Positions 36,600 to 46,106 of a stretch of DNA of 64,000 nt are shown here, in pieces. Source of the DNA: Paracholeplasma brassicae (GTDB taxonomy: Bacteria > Bacillota_I > Bacilli_A > Acholeplasmatales > UBA5453); the NCBI RefSeq assembly GCF_000967915.1, contig NC_022549.1:186001-250000 (forward strand), in the 5' to 3' direction. Position numbers and translations under genes: made by a program. The notes under the pieces are model-generated. The model was not told the DNA's origin and searched no databases. It worked only from the letters and a program-made list of their open reading frames with translations. Each line of letters opens with the position of its first letter. Position 1 is the stretch's first letter.

Positions 36600-38228
36600 A
36601 TGAAAGATGACGTAACGATTTCAAATGAAGCCAAATTAGTTCCAATTAAAGAGATTATTGGTAAACTCGGGATTAACGAAGAACATGTATCTTACTATGG
36701 GAAATCAATCGCTAAGATTGATCATAAATTAACGCCCGAAGAAGAAAAACAAACGGATGCTAAATTAATTTTAGTAACGGCCATCACACCAACCCCCTTT
36801 GGAGAGGGAAAGACAACCATGTCAATTGCCTTAAACGATGGCTTAAACCGGATTGGTAAAAAAGCGATGGCTGCTTTAAGAGAGCCCTCACTTGGACCCG
36901 TCTTAGGTATGAAAGGCGGCGCAACCGGTGGTGGCTATGCGCAAGTCGTTCCAAAAGAAAAAATCAACCTACATTTTACTGGAGACTTACACGCGATAAC
37001 AACGGCACATAATTTTATTAGTGCAGCCATCGATAATCACTTTCATTTTAATAACCCCTTAAACCTTGATAAAACCCGTATTACATGGCCAAGAGCCATG
37101 GACATGAATGATCGTGCCTTAAGAAGTATTGAAACCATCTATCGAAAAGACAGTTTTTTAATTACGGCTGCCTCTGAAATCATGGCGATTTTTAGCTTGG
37201 CAAGTTCAATTAAGGATTTAAGAAGAAGACTGGATGAGATCTTAATTGGTTATGACCTATCTGGAAATGAGGTATACCTAAAAGCACTTGGAATCACAGA
37301 TAGCTTACTGATTATTTTAAAAGAAGCCATCGATCCAAACTTAGTCCAAACCTTAGAAAATAACCCGGTCTTAATTCATGGGGGGCCTTTTGCGAATATC
37401 GCACATGGATGTAATAGCGTTTTTGCGACAAAGAAGGCATTGAAATTGGCAGATTACGTGGTGACCGAAGCGGGCTTTGGGGCGGATTTAGGGGCTCAAA
37501 AATTCTTAGACATCAAAACCAAATTGATTGATAAAACACCCGATGTGATTGTGGTTGTTTCAACCATTAGAGCACTGAAGTATCATGGGAACTTAAAAGA
37601 AGAAAATCCTATGGAACAATTGCGATTAGGGGTATCGAATTTAGAGGCACATTTGGCGCATTTGAGTTGTTATGAACTACCTTTGGTGGTATCCCTAAAT
37701 GAGTTTTATAACGACACAAAAGAAGAAATTGACTTTATGATGAATCACCTAAAAGAACTCGGTTATCCGGTGGTTCGTGTGACAAGTTTTAAGGATGGTT
37801 CAATTGGTGCAGAACAACTGGCAAACACCGTGGTTGAGCTTTCAAAACAAACAAGTCAGATCAATTACACGTACGAGAAAAAAGATGATTTATTTCAAAA
37901 AGCGAAAAAGATTGCTTCTCGTATGTATGGGGCAAATGATGTCGTTTACAGTAAAAAAGCACAAAGAAAACTAAGCGAACTTAACGGAACCTATAAAGAG
38001 TTTGATGTGGTCGTGGCTAAAACCCCATTGTCATTTTCAAATGACCCAAAAAGACGAGGTCTTGTTCATGAGTTTGATTTAATGATTGAGGACGTTAGAG
38101 TATCTAGGGGTGCAGGGTTTGTCGTTTTATTAACCAAAGGGATCATTACGATGCCAGGCTTACCAGAAGAACCAAATGCGAAGAAGATGTTTATGGATGA
38201 TTTTGGGAACATCAGCGGCAAGATTTAA
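36600..38228 (+). CDS. fhs: Formate-tetrahydrofolate ligase
   Basis: ATP-dependent formation of 10-formyl-THF from formate. The P-loop TPTPFGEGKTTMSIAL is near residues 64-79, with EPSLGPVLGMKGGATGGG-type motifs (trimmed: LGPVLGMKGGATGGG) and FTGDLHAITTAHN. 542 residues, usual for the family. Start ATG 36600 after AAGAAGG; the TTG just before is inside the spacer. Uses formate from PflB. Followed by folD at 11 bases and then purB, forming a C1/purine operon. Confidence 0.96.
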   Translation: MKDDVTISNEAKLVPIKEIIGKLGINEEHVSYYGKSIAKIDHKLTPEEEKQTDAKLILVTAITPTPFGEGKTTMSIALNDGLNRIGKKAMAALREPSLGPVLGMKGGATGGGYAQVVPKEKINLHFTGDLHAITTAHNFISAAIDNHFHFNNPLNLDKTRITWPRAMDMNDRALRSIETIYRKDSFLITAASEIMAIFSLASSIKDLRRRLDEILIGYDLSGNEVYLKALGITDSLLIILKEAIDPNLVQTLENNPVLIHGGPFANIAHGCNSVFATKKALKLADYVVTEAGFGADLGAQKFLDIKTKLIDKTPDVIVVVSTIRALKYHGNLKEENPMEQLRLGVSNLEAHLAHLSCYELPLVVSLNEFYNDTKEEIDFMMNHLKELGYPVVRVTSFKDGSIGAEQLANTVVELSKQTSQINYTYEKKDDLFQKAKKIASRMYGANDVVYSKKAQRKLSELNGTYKEFDVVVAKTPLSFSNDPKRRGLVHEFDLMIEDVRVSRGAGFVVLLTKGIITMPGLPEEPNAKKMFMDDFGNISGKI

Positions 38229-38239
38229 GGAGGCTAAAC

Positions 38240-39082
38240 ATGTTATTAGATGGAAAAAATAGCGCAAAAGAATACGAAGATAGTTTGCGTCTTAAAATAG
38301 ATAAAATCAAAGAAAAAAGTGGTAGAGCGCCACATTTAACAGTCATCATGGTTGGCAATAATGAAGCTTCAAAAACATACGTATCAAGTAAAAAGAAAGC
38401 ATGCCTTCGTGTAGGGATGACCTCAGACATCAAGTATTTAGACGAAAGCATTAAAGAAGATGAATTAATTGCGCTAATTGAATCACTCAATAAGAATGAT
38501 GATATCGATGGTATTTTAGTTCAACTACCACTACCTAAACACATCAATGAATCTTTGGTTGTAAACACCGTAGATCCTTTAAAAGACGTGGATGGACTTA
38601 CGATTCTTAATGCGGGTAAAGTATTTACAAAAACGGGTGGGGTTGCACCGGCCACACCAAAAGGAATTATGATGTTGCTTGAAAAATACAACATCAACGT
38701 CTGCGGGATGCACGCAGTGGTTGTCGGTAGATCTAACCTCGTTGGACTTCCGATCGCAAAACTGTTAAATGACTCAGATGCGACGGTTACGCTATGCCAC
38801 AGGCAAACCAGACATCTAAGTACCTTTACAAAGTCTGCGGATCTACTTGTGGTTGCGGTGGGTAAAAAAGATATGATCACCAAAGACATGGTTAAACCAG
38901 GGGCAATCGTGATTGACGTTGGCATCAACCGAATGGACGGTAAGCTATATGGTGACGTATCAAGCGAAGTCTCAAGCATTGCTAGCTACTTCACGCCAGT
39001 CCCAGGTGGTGTCGGTCCAATGACCATAAATGCATTATTACACAATCTATTAGAACTATATGAGGTAAGACATGATTGCTAG
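38240..39082 (+). CDS. folD: Methylene-THF dehydrogenase / methenyl-THF cyclohydrolase
   Basis: Bifunctional folate enzyme of 280 residues. Seen: YVSSKKKACLRVGM (catalytic Lys segment), DGILVQLPLPKHI, KDVDGLT, VVVGRSNLVGLPIA (NADP site) and the C-terminal PGGVGPMTI. A strong AAGGAGG site precedes it. It joins fhs to glycine/serine and purine metabolism. Its 3' end overlaps purB by 11 bases. Confidence 0.96.
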   Translation: MLLDGKNSAKEYEDSLRLKIDKIKEKSGRAPHLTVIMVGNNEASKTYVSSKKKACLRVGMTSDIKYLDESIKEDELIALIESLNKNDDIDGILVQLPLPKHINESLVVNTVDPLKDVDGLTILNAGKVFTKTGGVAPATPKGIMMLLEKYNINVCGMHAVVVGRSNLVGLPIAKLLNDSDATVTLCHRQTRHLSTFTKSADLLVVAVGKKDMITKDMVKPGAIVIDVGINRMDGKLYGDVSSEVSSIASYFTPVPGGVGPMTINALLHNLLELYEVRHDC

Positions 39083-40364
39083 ATATCAAAGACAAATTAT
39101 GGCCAGCATATGGAGTGAAGAAAATCGCTTTAAATCGCTATTTAAAGTAGAAATTGCAGCTTCTTATGCTTGGATGAAGTTAGGCCTGTTTGATGAGTCC
39201 GTTTTTAAAGAAATTGAACAAGCAACCTACGACATCGAAGAAATCAAAACATTAGAAAAAGAAACCAAACACGACATCATCGCGTTTACGAGAAACATCT
39301 CAAACCGGATGAATAGTGAGGCTAAAAAATGGATTCACTATGGGTTAACTTCAACCGATGTGGTTGATACGGCTTACGCTCTTCAGTTTAAAGAAGCCAA
39401 TGACATCCTAGAACAAGACATCTTAAGCTTTATGGCAACTTTAAAACGACTTGCCTACAGTTATAAAGACACGCTTTGTATAGGTCGAACGCACGGCATG
39501 CACGCAGACTTGACATCGTTTGGGTTTAAGTTTGCGCTTTATTACGATGAAATGAAACGCAACTACGAGCGTTTCGTGATGGCTAGAAAAACCATTGAAG
39601 TGGGTAAGATAAGTGGCGCTGTTGGTAATTTCGCAAACGTCGATCCAATGGTTGAGACGATTGTTTGTGAAAGCCTACAAATCAATCAAGCCAAAAGTTC
39701 GACTCAAGTCTTAGCGCGTGACTCACACGCGTATTATATGACAGTGCTTGCACTTATCGGCTCCACGCTAGAAAAAATCGCAACTGAAATTCGACACCTA
39801 TCAAGAAATGAAATTGGTGAGGTTAGTGAAGCCTTTGGTAAAAATCAAAAAGGGTCATCTGCGATGCCTCAAAAGAAAAACCCAATTTCAAGTGAAAACA
39901 TTTGTGGGTGTAGTAGGGTCTTAAGAGGGTATCTTACCCCTGCATTTGAAAACATCAACTTATGGCACGAAAGAGATATCTCTCATTCGAGTGCAGAACG
40001 CATCATCTTTGAAGACGCGACAACGCTACTTGACTACATGCTAAATCGTTATGAACAAACACTGTTGGGTTTGGTTGTGAATGAGAAACGAATGATTGAA
40101 AACATTTCATTTAGTTTTGATACACTTTATTCACAGCGCGTGATGACTAAGTTAATTGATAAAGGACAAACCAGAGAAGACGCCTATGACTTGATTCAAC
40201 GTCTAACCAAAGAAGCGTTTAACGTGCGTCAAAGCTTCAAAACCCTGTTGTTAAAAGAAGGTAATGTAACGATGTGGTTGAATCAAGACGAGATAGAGGC
40301 TTGTTTTACAAACGATTATTATCTAAAACAAATCGACTATATTTTTAATCGCGTATTTTCTTAA
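39072..40364 (+). CDS. purB: Adenylosuccinate lyase
   Basis: Fumarase-superfamily lyase acting in purine synthesis (SAICAR and adenylosuccinate cleavage). The superfamily signature GSSAMPQKKNP is near residue 261. IHYGLTSTDVVDTA and IGRTHGMHAD carry conserved catalytic residues. 430 residues, typical. The start ATG 39072 lies within folD behind GAGGTAAG, so translation is coupled. Confidence 0.95.
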   Translation: MIARYQRQIMASIWSEENRFKSLFKVEIAASYAWMKLGLFDESVFKEIEQATYDIEEIKTLEKETKHDIIAFTRNISNRMNSEAKKWIHYGLTSTDVVDTAYALQFKEANDILEQDILSFMATLKRLAYSYKDTLCIGRTHGMHADLTSFGFKFALYYDEMKRNYERFVMARKTIEVGKISGAVGNFANVDPMVETIVCESLQINQAKSSTQVLARDSHAYYMTVLALIGSTLEKIATEIRHLSRNEIGEVSEAFGKNQKGSSAMPQKKNPISSENICGCSRVLRGYLTPAFENINLWHERDISHSSAERIIFEDATTLLDYMLNRYEQTLLGLVVNEKRMIENISFSFDTLYSQRVMTKLIDKGQTREDAYDLIQRLTKEAFNVRQSFKTLLLKEGNVTMWLNQDEIEACFTNDYYLKQIDYIFNRVFS

Positions 40365-40432
40365 AGAGTGTATCGTTTGACTCTTAAGCACCATATTTAT
40401 ATAATTAAGGTGAAAGAAAGGATGATTAAATT

Positions 40433-40846
40433 ATGAGTAATATATTAGTAGCATACTGGACTGCAACAGGTAATACACAAGCAATGGCAGTTAAAGTTGC
40501 TGAAGGCGCAAATGCAGACTTAAAAGAAATTAGTGAAATCTCACCTGAAGATGCTCTTCAATACGAAAAAATCGCATTTGGTTGCCCAGCAATGGGGGAC
40601 ACATTCGAGGAGGCTGAAGAGTTCTTAGAATGGTATGAACAACTAGAAGCAGGTCTTGAAGGCAAGAAAATTGCCATCTTTGGATCCTTTGGTTGGGGTT
40701 CTGGTGAATGGATGGAAGATTGGACCGATCGTATCGGCCAAACAACCGCTGTTTTATTTGAAGAACCACTAATGGCAAACGAAGCACCTTCTTCAGACGA
40801 CGAAGACGCTTGTGTGTCATTTGGCCAACGTTTCTCACAATTCTAA
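40433..40846 (+). CDS. Flavodoxin
   Basis: Small FMN electron carrier of 137 residues. The phosphate-binding loop is WTATGNTQ (usual form WTGTGNT/S), followed by the IAFGCPAMGDTFEE and FGSFGWGSGEW segments that bind the isoalloxazine ring. Acidic overall. It may accept electrons from pyruvate metabolism, or serve PflA and the Rnf/Nqr-like complexes. Monocistronic, with terminator. Confidence 0.93.
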   Translation: MSNILVAYWTATGNTQAMAVKVAEGANADLKEISEISPEDALQYEKIAFGCPAMGDTFEEAEEFLEWYEQLEAGLEGKKIAIFGSFGWGSGEWMEDWTDRIGQTTAVLFEEPLMANEAPSSDDEDACVSFGQRFSQF

Positions 40847-40859
40847 TTTAACTAAAAGA

Positions 40860-40885
40860 GAAGGCGATTAAAGCCTTCTTTTTTT
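40860..40885 (+). terminator. Intrinsic terminator
   Basis: GAAGGC / GCCTTC stem, loop GATTAAA, T-run. Confidence 0.87.
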
Positions 40886-40932
40886 CGTTATTCAAAGAAT
40901 TTCTAAATTCATTCATGTAAGCGTTATTAGGG

Positions 40933-40961
40933 TTTACAAGTTCATGGATGCTTGTTATAAT
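40933..40961 (+). promoter_or_regulatory. Promoter of the guanine-riboswitch transcript
   Basis: TTTACA (40933-40938), 17 bases, TATAAT (40956-40961), about 15 bases upstream of the aptamer. Confidence 0.75.
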
Positions 40962-40977
40962 AGCCGTGTATTCAATA

Positions 40978-41125
40978 TGTATCGTATAATCAGCCTAATA
41001 TGGGGGCTAAGTTTCTACCGCGAGCCTATAACGTCGCGACTACGATATGAAAACCATTTTTTTATTTGTTTTCATATGTAGAAATGCCACCTATTTTACC
41101 AAAAATAGGGGCATTTTTCTTTTTT
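40978..41125 (+). promoter_or_regulatory. Purine riboswitch (guanine class) with terminator platform
   Basis: The aptamer spans about 40978-41049: P1 TATCGT/ACGATA, ATAATCAGCC ... GGGGGCTAAG, the conserved GTTTCTACCGCG, and GTCGCGACTACG. The C in GACTAC indicates guanine/hypoxanthine rather than adenine. A hairpin ATATGAAAAC/GTTTTCATAT (41045-41077) overlaps the 3' side of P1. A terminator (stem AAATGCC-a-CCTATTTT with AAAATAGG-GGCATTT, T-run to 41125) follows. The expected logic is off when purine is bound. It controls the purine permease downstream. Confidence 0.92.
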
Positions 41126-41181
41126 GATGATTAGTGTTGAATACACCATTTTTACAAAATAAAAAAGGAGAACAAGAAAAA

Positions 41182-42555
41182 ATGGACAGAATTAAACAGT
41201 TTTTCAAGCTAGAACAACTTGGATCAACCGTATCTAAAGAAGTACTAGCGGGGGTAACGACATTTACAGCAATGGTCTACATTGTGTTTGTCAACCCATC
41301 GATTTTAGGCGTTGCAGGGATGCCTGTCGGCGCGGTATTCTTAGCAACAATCTTCTCAGCGGTCGTTGGTACCCTAATTATGGGCTTATTCGCAAATGTG
41401 CCTTACGCACAAGCGCCAGGGATGGGGTTAAATGCCTTATTCACTTACACCGTTGTTTTAAACTTTGGATTTTCTTGGCAAGAAGCACTTGGCTTGGTAT
41501 TTATTTCAGGGCTCTTTAATATTGCGATTACGGTCACTCGTGTGCGTAAATCAATTATTAAGGCGATTCCTAAGTTCTTGCAAAGCGCGATTGGTGGCGG
41601 CATTGGGTTATTTATTGCCTACATTGGCTTTTTAAACGTTGGATTAATTGAGTTTGGTGCAGTACCTGAGTTAAACAAGTTTACAACGGCGCCATCGGTT
41701 TTAATGATCATTGGCTTAATTTTGACGTTAGTTCTTATCTTAGTTAAAGTAAAAGGTGCGATTCTAATTGGTATTATCGCAACCACACTCATTGGTATTC
41801 CAATGGGCGTAACCAATCTTTCTGGCATTTCATTTGATATTGTAGGACCATTTAAAGAACTTGATCAAACCTTCTTTGCGGCATTTGATGGTTTAGGTAC
41901 GTTATTTAGTGACATTAACCGTCTACCAATGGCGTTCTTAGCAATTTTCGCATTTACATTATCTGATGTGTTTGATACGATTGGTACGTTTATTGGTACA
42001 GGTCGTAAAACGGGTATCTTCACTGATGAAGACATGGACGCCATGGAAAATTCAAAAGGGTTTAAAACCAAGATGGAAAAAGCATTACTTGCTGATGCAA
42101 TCGCAACCACAACAGGGGCATTGATTGGTACGTCAAACGTGACAACCTACGTTGAAAGTGCGGCAGGTATCGAGGTTGGTGGTAAGACTGGTTTAACGAG
42201 TGTTGTCACATCTGTTCTATTCTTATTAATGATTTTTGCTGCACCGATTGCTGGCATCATTCCAGGGGCCGCAACCGCACCAGCCTTAATCATTGTTGGT
42301 ATTATGATGGTTTCAAGTTTTGCCGATGTGAAGTGGGAAGATTTAACTGAAGCGATTCCTGCATTCTTTACGGTGATTATCATGACACTTGCCTATAACA
42401 TTACTTATGGGATTGCGTTTGGGTTTATTATGTATGTGGTCACAAGAATCGTGACAAACCGTTCAAAAGAAATTCACCCAATTATTTGGGGTTCAACTGG
42501 CATCTTCATCTTCTATTTCGTCTTAATGGCTTTAAGAGGCATTGGCGTCTTATAA
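41182..42555 (+). CDS. Guanine/hypoxanthine permease (AzgA/PbuG-type NCS2 family)
   Basis: This 457-residue protein has about 12 membrane segments. The family pattern includes EVLAGVTTFTAMVYIVFVNP near the N-terminus, YAQAPGMGLNALFTY, and FAFTLSDVFDTIGTFIGTG with VTTYVESAAGI. It imports purine bases, in keeping with the guanine riboswitch in its leader. The start ATG 41182 follows AAAGGAG; an upstream in-frame ATG at 41134 has no ribosome-binding site. Confidence 0.94.
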   Translation: MDRIKQFFKLEQLGSTVSKEVLAGVTTFTAMVYIVFVNPSILGVAGMPVGAVFLATIFSAVVGTLIMGLFANVPYAQAPGMGLNALFTYTVVLNFGFSWQEALGLVFISGLFNIAITVTRVRKSIIKAIPKFLQSAIGGGIGLFIAYIGFLNVGLIEFGAVPELNKFTTAPSVLMIIGLILTLVLILVKVKGAILIGIIATTLIGIPMGVTNLSGISFDIVGPFKELDQTFFAAFDGLGTLFSDINRLPMAFLAIFAFTLSDVFDTIGTFIGTGRKTGIFTDEDMDAMENSKGFKTKMEKALLADAIATTTGALIGTSNVTTYVESAAGIEVGGKTGLTSVVTSVLFLLMIFAAPIAGIIPGAATAPALIIVGIMMVSSFADVKWEDLTEAIPAFFTVIIMTLAYNITYGIAFGFIMYVVTRIVTNRSKEIHPIIWGSTGIFIFYFVLMALRGIGVL

Positions 42556-42602
42556 AATGAATGAATATTCAGGTATCAAAGTAACTTAATGTAAAAAAAA
42601 TC

Positions 42603-42632
42603 AAACACCTATCATTTTTTAGGTGTTTTTTT
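42603..42632 (+). terminator. Intrinsic terminator
   Basis: AACACCTA / TAGGTGTT stem and T-run. Confidence 0.85.
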
Positions 42633-42674
42633 GACAATAAAATGATAGAATAGATGTGACTAAGGAGGGCGTTT

Positions 42675-43205
42675 ATGAATATATGGCATGATATAGACGA
42701 AAATCGCATTTCGCCAGAACGCTTTGTAGCTTGTATCGAGATATCAAAAGGCAGTAAGAAAAAATACGAATTAGATAAAGATACCGGCATGATAATTTTA
42801 GATAGAGTCTTGTACACATCGACTCACTACCCGGCCAACTATGGGTTTATTCCAAGAACCTATGCCGGCGACAATGACCCACTTGACGTGTTAGTGCTTT
42901 GTCAAGAAGACATTGAGCCACTATCGCTTGTTAACTGTATTCCGATTGGGGTTATTAAAATGATTGATTCTGACCAAGTCGATGAAAAGATTATTGCGAT
43001 TGCCGTTGGGGATCCATCGCTTGCGCAGTACAATGACATCTCAGAATTACCAGGGCATTTATTAAATGAAATGGGACACTTTTTTGAAGTGTATAAGTCA
43101 TTAGAAGGTAAGAAAACATACATCCTAGATATTGGGGATAAAAAAGCAGCAGAAGACATTATCAATGATTCGTTAAAACGTTATAGAGAGATATTTTTAG
43201 GTTAG
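42675..43205 (+). CDS. ppa: Inorganic pyrophosphatase, family I
   Basis: Soluble Mg2+-dependent PPase of 176 residues. Seen: YELDKDTGM, YPANYGFIPRTY, and the metal-binding signature GDNDPLDVLV (DxDPxD-like), followed by a DEKIIAIAVGDP segment. This hydrolyses the PPi produced by biosynthesis. It lies ten bases before the YebC gene with no terminator between, so they are probably co-transcribed. Confidence 0.94.
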   Translation: MNIWHDIDENRISPERFVACIEISKGSKKKYELDKDTGMIILDRVLYTSTHYPANYGFIPRTYAGDNDPLDVLVLCQEDIEPLSLVNCIPIGVIKMIDSDQVDEKIIAIAVGDPSLAQYNDISELPGHLLNEMGHFFEVYKSLEGKKTYILDIGDKKAAEDIINDSLKRYREIFLG

Positions 43206-43214
43206 GGTGAAATT

Positions 43215-43925
43215 ATGGGAAGAGCACATGAAGTAAGAAAGGTCGCAATGGCAAAAACCGCTGCGGCAAAAAGTAAATTATATGCAAAATACGGAAAAGA
43301 AATCTACATGGCAGCAAAAGCTGGCATTCCAGATCCAGAATCAAACGTTTCTTTAAAGAAGATTATTGAGAAAGCGAAAAAAGACCAAGTGTCCGCTGAC
43401 GTCATTAGCCGTGCGATTGAAAAAGCAAAAGGTGGATCAGATGAAGCCTACATCGCCGCAAGATACGAAGGGTTTGGTCCTGGCAATTCACAATTAATTG
43501 TTGAGGCACTAACCGATAACGTTAATCGTACGATTGCAGAAGTTAGAACCATATTCAATAAAAATGGTGGTAAACTAGGGTCTGTCTTGCACATGTTTGA
43601 AAACAAGGCGGTCTTCACTTTCCAAGGGTTAACTGAGGATGAAGTTTATGAAATTCTACTTGAAGGGGATTGTGATATTTCAGATTTAGAAGTCGATGAA
43701 GAATTTGTTACAATCACTGCTGATGCACAACAATACAACCAAATTAGAACAACACTCTTAGATCAAAAACCAGAACTAGATTTAGAGGTTGATGCAGTGA
43801 TGTGGTTACCACTTGCTGAGACGACCTTAGAAGGTCATGATTTGGAATTGTTTGATCGTATGATGGCTCAATTTGATGAGCTAGATGACGTTCAAGAAGT
43901 TTTCCACAACGTCACAAGAGACTAG
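43215..43925 (+). CDS. YebC/PmpR-family protein
   Basis: This 236-residue protein has the family N-terminus (MGRAHEVRKVAMAKTAAAKSKLYAKYGKEIY, partly quoted here as AKTAAAKSKLYAKYGKEIY). It also has the YEGFGPGNSQLIVEALTDN motif and the late WLPLAETTLEG segment. Members are described as transcriptional regulators or, more recently, as factors relieving ribosome stalling. The specific role here is not determined. Terminator follows. Confidence 0.92.
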   Translation: MGRAHEVRKVAMAKTAAAKSKLYAKYGKEIYMAAKAGIPDPESNVSLKKIIEKAKKDQVSADVISRAIEKAKGGSDEAYIAARYEGFGPGNSQLIVEALTDNVNRTIAEVRTIFNKNGGKLGSVLHMFENKAVFTFQGLTEDEVYEILLEGDCDISDLEVDEEFVTITADAQQYNQIRTTLLDQKPELDLEVDAVMWLPLAETTLEGHDLELFDRMMAQFDELDDVQEVFHNVTRD

Positions 43926-43933
43926 TGATTTCA

Positions 43934-43966
43934 AAGTTAAGTAGAAATACTTAGCTTTTTTTTACG
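43934..43966 (+). terminator. Intrinsic terminator
   Basis: AAGTTAAGTA, loop GAAA, TACTTAGCTT (one G-T pair) and T-run. Confidence 0.8.
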
Positions 43967-44062
43967 TAAATCCCTCTTTAAATTATAATCTTTCTAAGAT
44001 TTTATTGTTATTTTTGTAAGGGTGATTGTGATATTGGTAATGATACTCGTTTGAATAGATGA

Positions 44063-44124
44063 TTGATAAACGCGTTAATAGGGCGTTTATCAATTCTTGA
44101 CAAGGACATTAAAAGATGTATAAA
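44063..44124 (+). promoter_or_regulatory. Palindrome and promoter upstream of pyrR
   Basis: TTGATAAACGC / GCGTTTATCAA (44063-44073, 44083-44093) is a perfect 11-base inverted repeat. It is followed four bases later by TTGACA (44097-44102), a 16-base spacer and TATAAA (44119-44124). The repeat is an operator candidate. The promoter would give a leader of about 200 bases before pyrR; the rest of this AT-rich 400-base gap shows no gene or recognisable attenuator. Confidence 0.5.
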
Positions 44125-44333
44125 ATTAACAAAAAATCCAGTTTAATTGAGTGATTTAAAGTGTTATAAAAGACTGATTTTATAAAGAATATAAGACATC
44201 TTAAACAAAAACTCATAAAATGGCTGAAAATTGCTCTTTTTAAATATGAGATATTATGTTAAAATCGCACTTGTCAACCGATTTACACTAGTAATTTAAT
44301 GGGTTGTAATATATAATATTAACGGTGATAACT

Positions 44334-44831
44334 ATGAAACAAGTACTAGATTCAATTCAAGTAAGTAAGACCTTAAAACGCTTAACGCATGAAATCATTG
44401 AACGACACGATGATTTAAACGGGATCGTTTTGTTTGGGATAAGATCAAAGGGATTACCGATTGCGAAAATCGTAAAAAAGAATTTAGAAGTCTTTACTGG
44501 CATCGATGTGCCACTGTATGAATTAGACATTAGAGGTTATCGAGACGACGATAAAAAAGTCCCTCAAAAACCAGTCAAGGTGGACATTAAAGATAAGAAT
44601 GTGATTTTAATTGATGATGTGCTTTATACCGGAAGAAGTGTTAGAGCGGCCCTTGATGCGGTCGTTGATATGGCAAGACCGTCAAAAATTGAGTTTCTCG
44701 TTTTAGTCGACAGAGGCCATAGGGAACTACCGATTCGTGCGGATTACGTTGGAAAAAACATGCCAACCTCACACGATGAAGTGCTGATATTTGATACGGA
44801 TGAATTAGCAATGTACATCAAGAATAAGTAG
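44334..44831 (+). CDS. pyrR: PyrR-type regulator / uracil phosphoribosyltransferase
   Basis: A type I phosphoribosyltransferase of 165 residues with the PRPP loop VILIDDVLYTGRSVRAAL near residues 91-108. It also has the PyrR-specific features RSKGLPIA, RGYRDDD and LVDRGHRELPIRADYVGKN. PyrR attenuates pyr mRNA on binding UMP and often has uracil PRTase activity. No pyr biosynthetic genes or clear PyrR-binding hairpin are seen nearby. The start is ATG 44334 rather than the GTG three codons earlier. It is followed closely by glyA. Confidence 0.92.
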   Translation: MKQVLDSIQVSKTLKRLTHEIIERHDDLNGIVLFGIRSKGLPIAKIVKKNLEVFTGIDVPLYELDIRGYRDDDKKVPQKPVKVDIKDKNVILIDDVLYTGRSVRAALDAVVDMARPSKIEFLVLVDRGHRELPIRADYVGKNMPTSHDEVLIFDTDELAMYIKNK

Positions 44832-44852
44832 AAAAATATAAGGGGGATGCCA

Positions 44853-46085
44853 ATGCTAGGAATAAGCAATAAAGATAGTCTTGTTTTAGACGCACTTAAA
44901 CAAGAAGAGAAAAGGCAAGAATCGCACATCGAATTGATTGCGTCTGAAAACTTTGTCTCTAAAGAAGTGCTTTTTTTACAAGGGTCGGTTTTAACCAATA
45001 AATACGCCGAAGGGTATCCTTCAAAACGGTATTACGATGGGTGTGAGTACGTCGATGTCATCGAAAACTTAGCCATCAAACGCATTTGTCAATTATTTGA
45101 TGCTGGTTATGCGAATGTTCAACCACACAGTGGCTCACAAGCCAACATGGCGGCCATTAGAAGTTTAATTAAACCGGGTGAAAAAATCTTAGGGATGGGG
45201 TTAAACGAAGGTGGTCACTTAACGCATGGCTATCATTTGAGTTTTAGTGGGTCGGATTACGTCGGTGTGACCTATGGGGTTAATAAAGAAACTGAAACCA
45301 TTGATTACGAAGCAGTTAGACAAATCGCTTTAAGAGAAAAACCACAGTTGATCATCGCGGGGGCTTCGGCTTATCCAAGAGCAATCGACTTTAAGAAATT
45401 CCGAGAGATCGCCGATGAGGTGGGTGCTAAATTACTAGTTGATATGGCACACATCGCAGGACTAATTGCTGCAGGGCTTCATCAAAACCCAATGCCATAC
45501 GCACACGTTGTGACAACCACCACCCACAAAACCTTAAGAGGGCCACGCGGTGGTGTAATTTTAACAAACGATGAGGCATTATCAAAAATAATCAACCGAC
45601 AAGTGTTTCCTGGGATTCAAGGTGGGCCATTGATGCATGTGATTGCCGCAAAAGCAACGGCGTTCTTTGAAGCCTTAGATGACTCATTTAACGTCTATCA
45701 ACAACAGGTCATCAAGAATGCGCAAACCTTAGCCAAACGCTTAGAAACACTTGGCTACCGCATCGTCTCTGGTGGTACGGACAATCATTTACTGCTTGTT
45801 GATGTGTATCACTCGATTGGTAAAACAGGTAAAGAAGCAGCAAGTATTCTTTCATCTGTGAACATCACATGTAATAAAAACACCATTCCTTATGATGAAT
45901 TAAAACCAGCAATAACGAGTGGTATAAGGTTAGGTACTCCAGCGGTAACCAGCCGAGGATTGAAAGAAGAAGATATGGTAATAGTGGCCAATTTAATTGA
46001 TTGTGCCTTAAGAAATAAAGACAGCATAGAAAATATTAAGAAAGAGGTCGTGTCATTGATGGATCGTTTTCCGATTTATCAATAG
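44853..46085 (+). CDS. glyA: Serine hydroxymethyltransferase
   Basis: PLP enzyme interconverting serine plus THF and glycine plus methylene-THF. SHMT signatures are [32 protein letters not shown] (20 residues), [10 protein letters not shown], and the PLP lysine in [13 protein letters not shown]. About 410 residues, normal. ATG 44853 is preferred to 44847 because the latter abuts the AAGGGGG ribosome-binding site. It lies between pyrR and rnfC with short gaps on both sides, so the redox operon may share its promoter. Confidence 0.95.
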   Translation: MLGISNKDSLVLDALKQEEKRQESHIELIASENFVSKEVLFLQGSVLTNKYAEGYPSKRYYDGCEYVDVIENLAIKRICQLFDAGYANVQPHSGSQANMAAIRSLIKPGEKILGMGLNEGGHLTHGYHLSFSGSDYVGVTYGVNKETETIDYEAVRQIALREKPQLIIAGASAYPRAIDFKKFREIADEVGAKLLVDMAHIAGLIAAGLHQNPMPYAHVVTTTTHKTLRGPRGGVILTNDEALSKIINRQVFPGIQGGPLMHVIAAKATAFFEALDDSFNVYQQQVIKNAQTLAKRLETLGYRIVSGGTDNHLLLVDVYHSIGKTGKEAASILSSVNITCNKNTIPYDELKPAITSGIRLGTPAVTSRGLKEEDMVIVANLIDCALRNKDSIENIKKEVVSLMDRFPIYQ

Positions 46086-46106
46086 ACATTCAAATGAGGT
46101 GAAACG

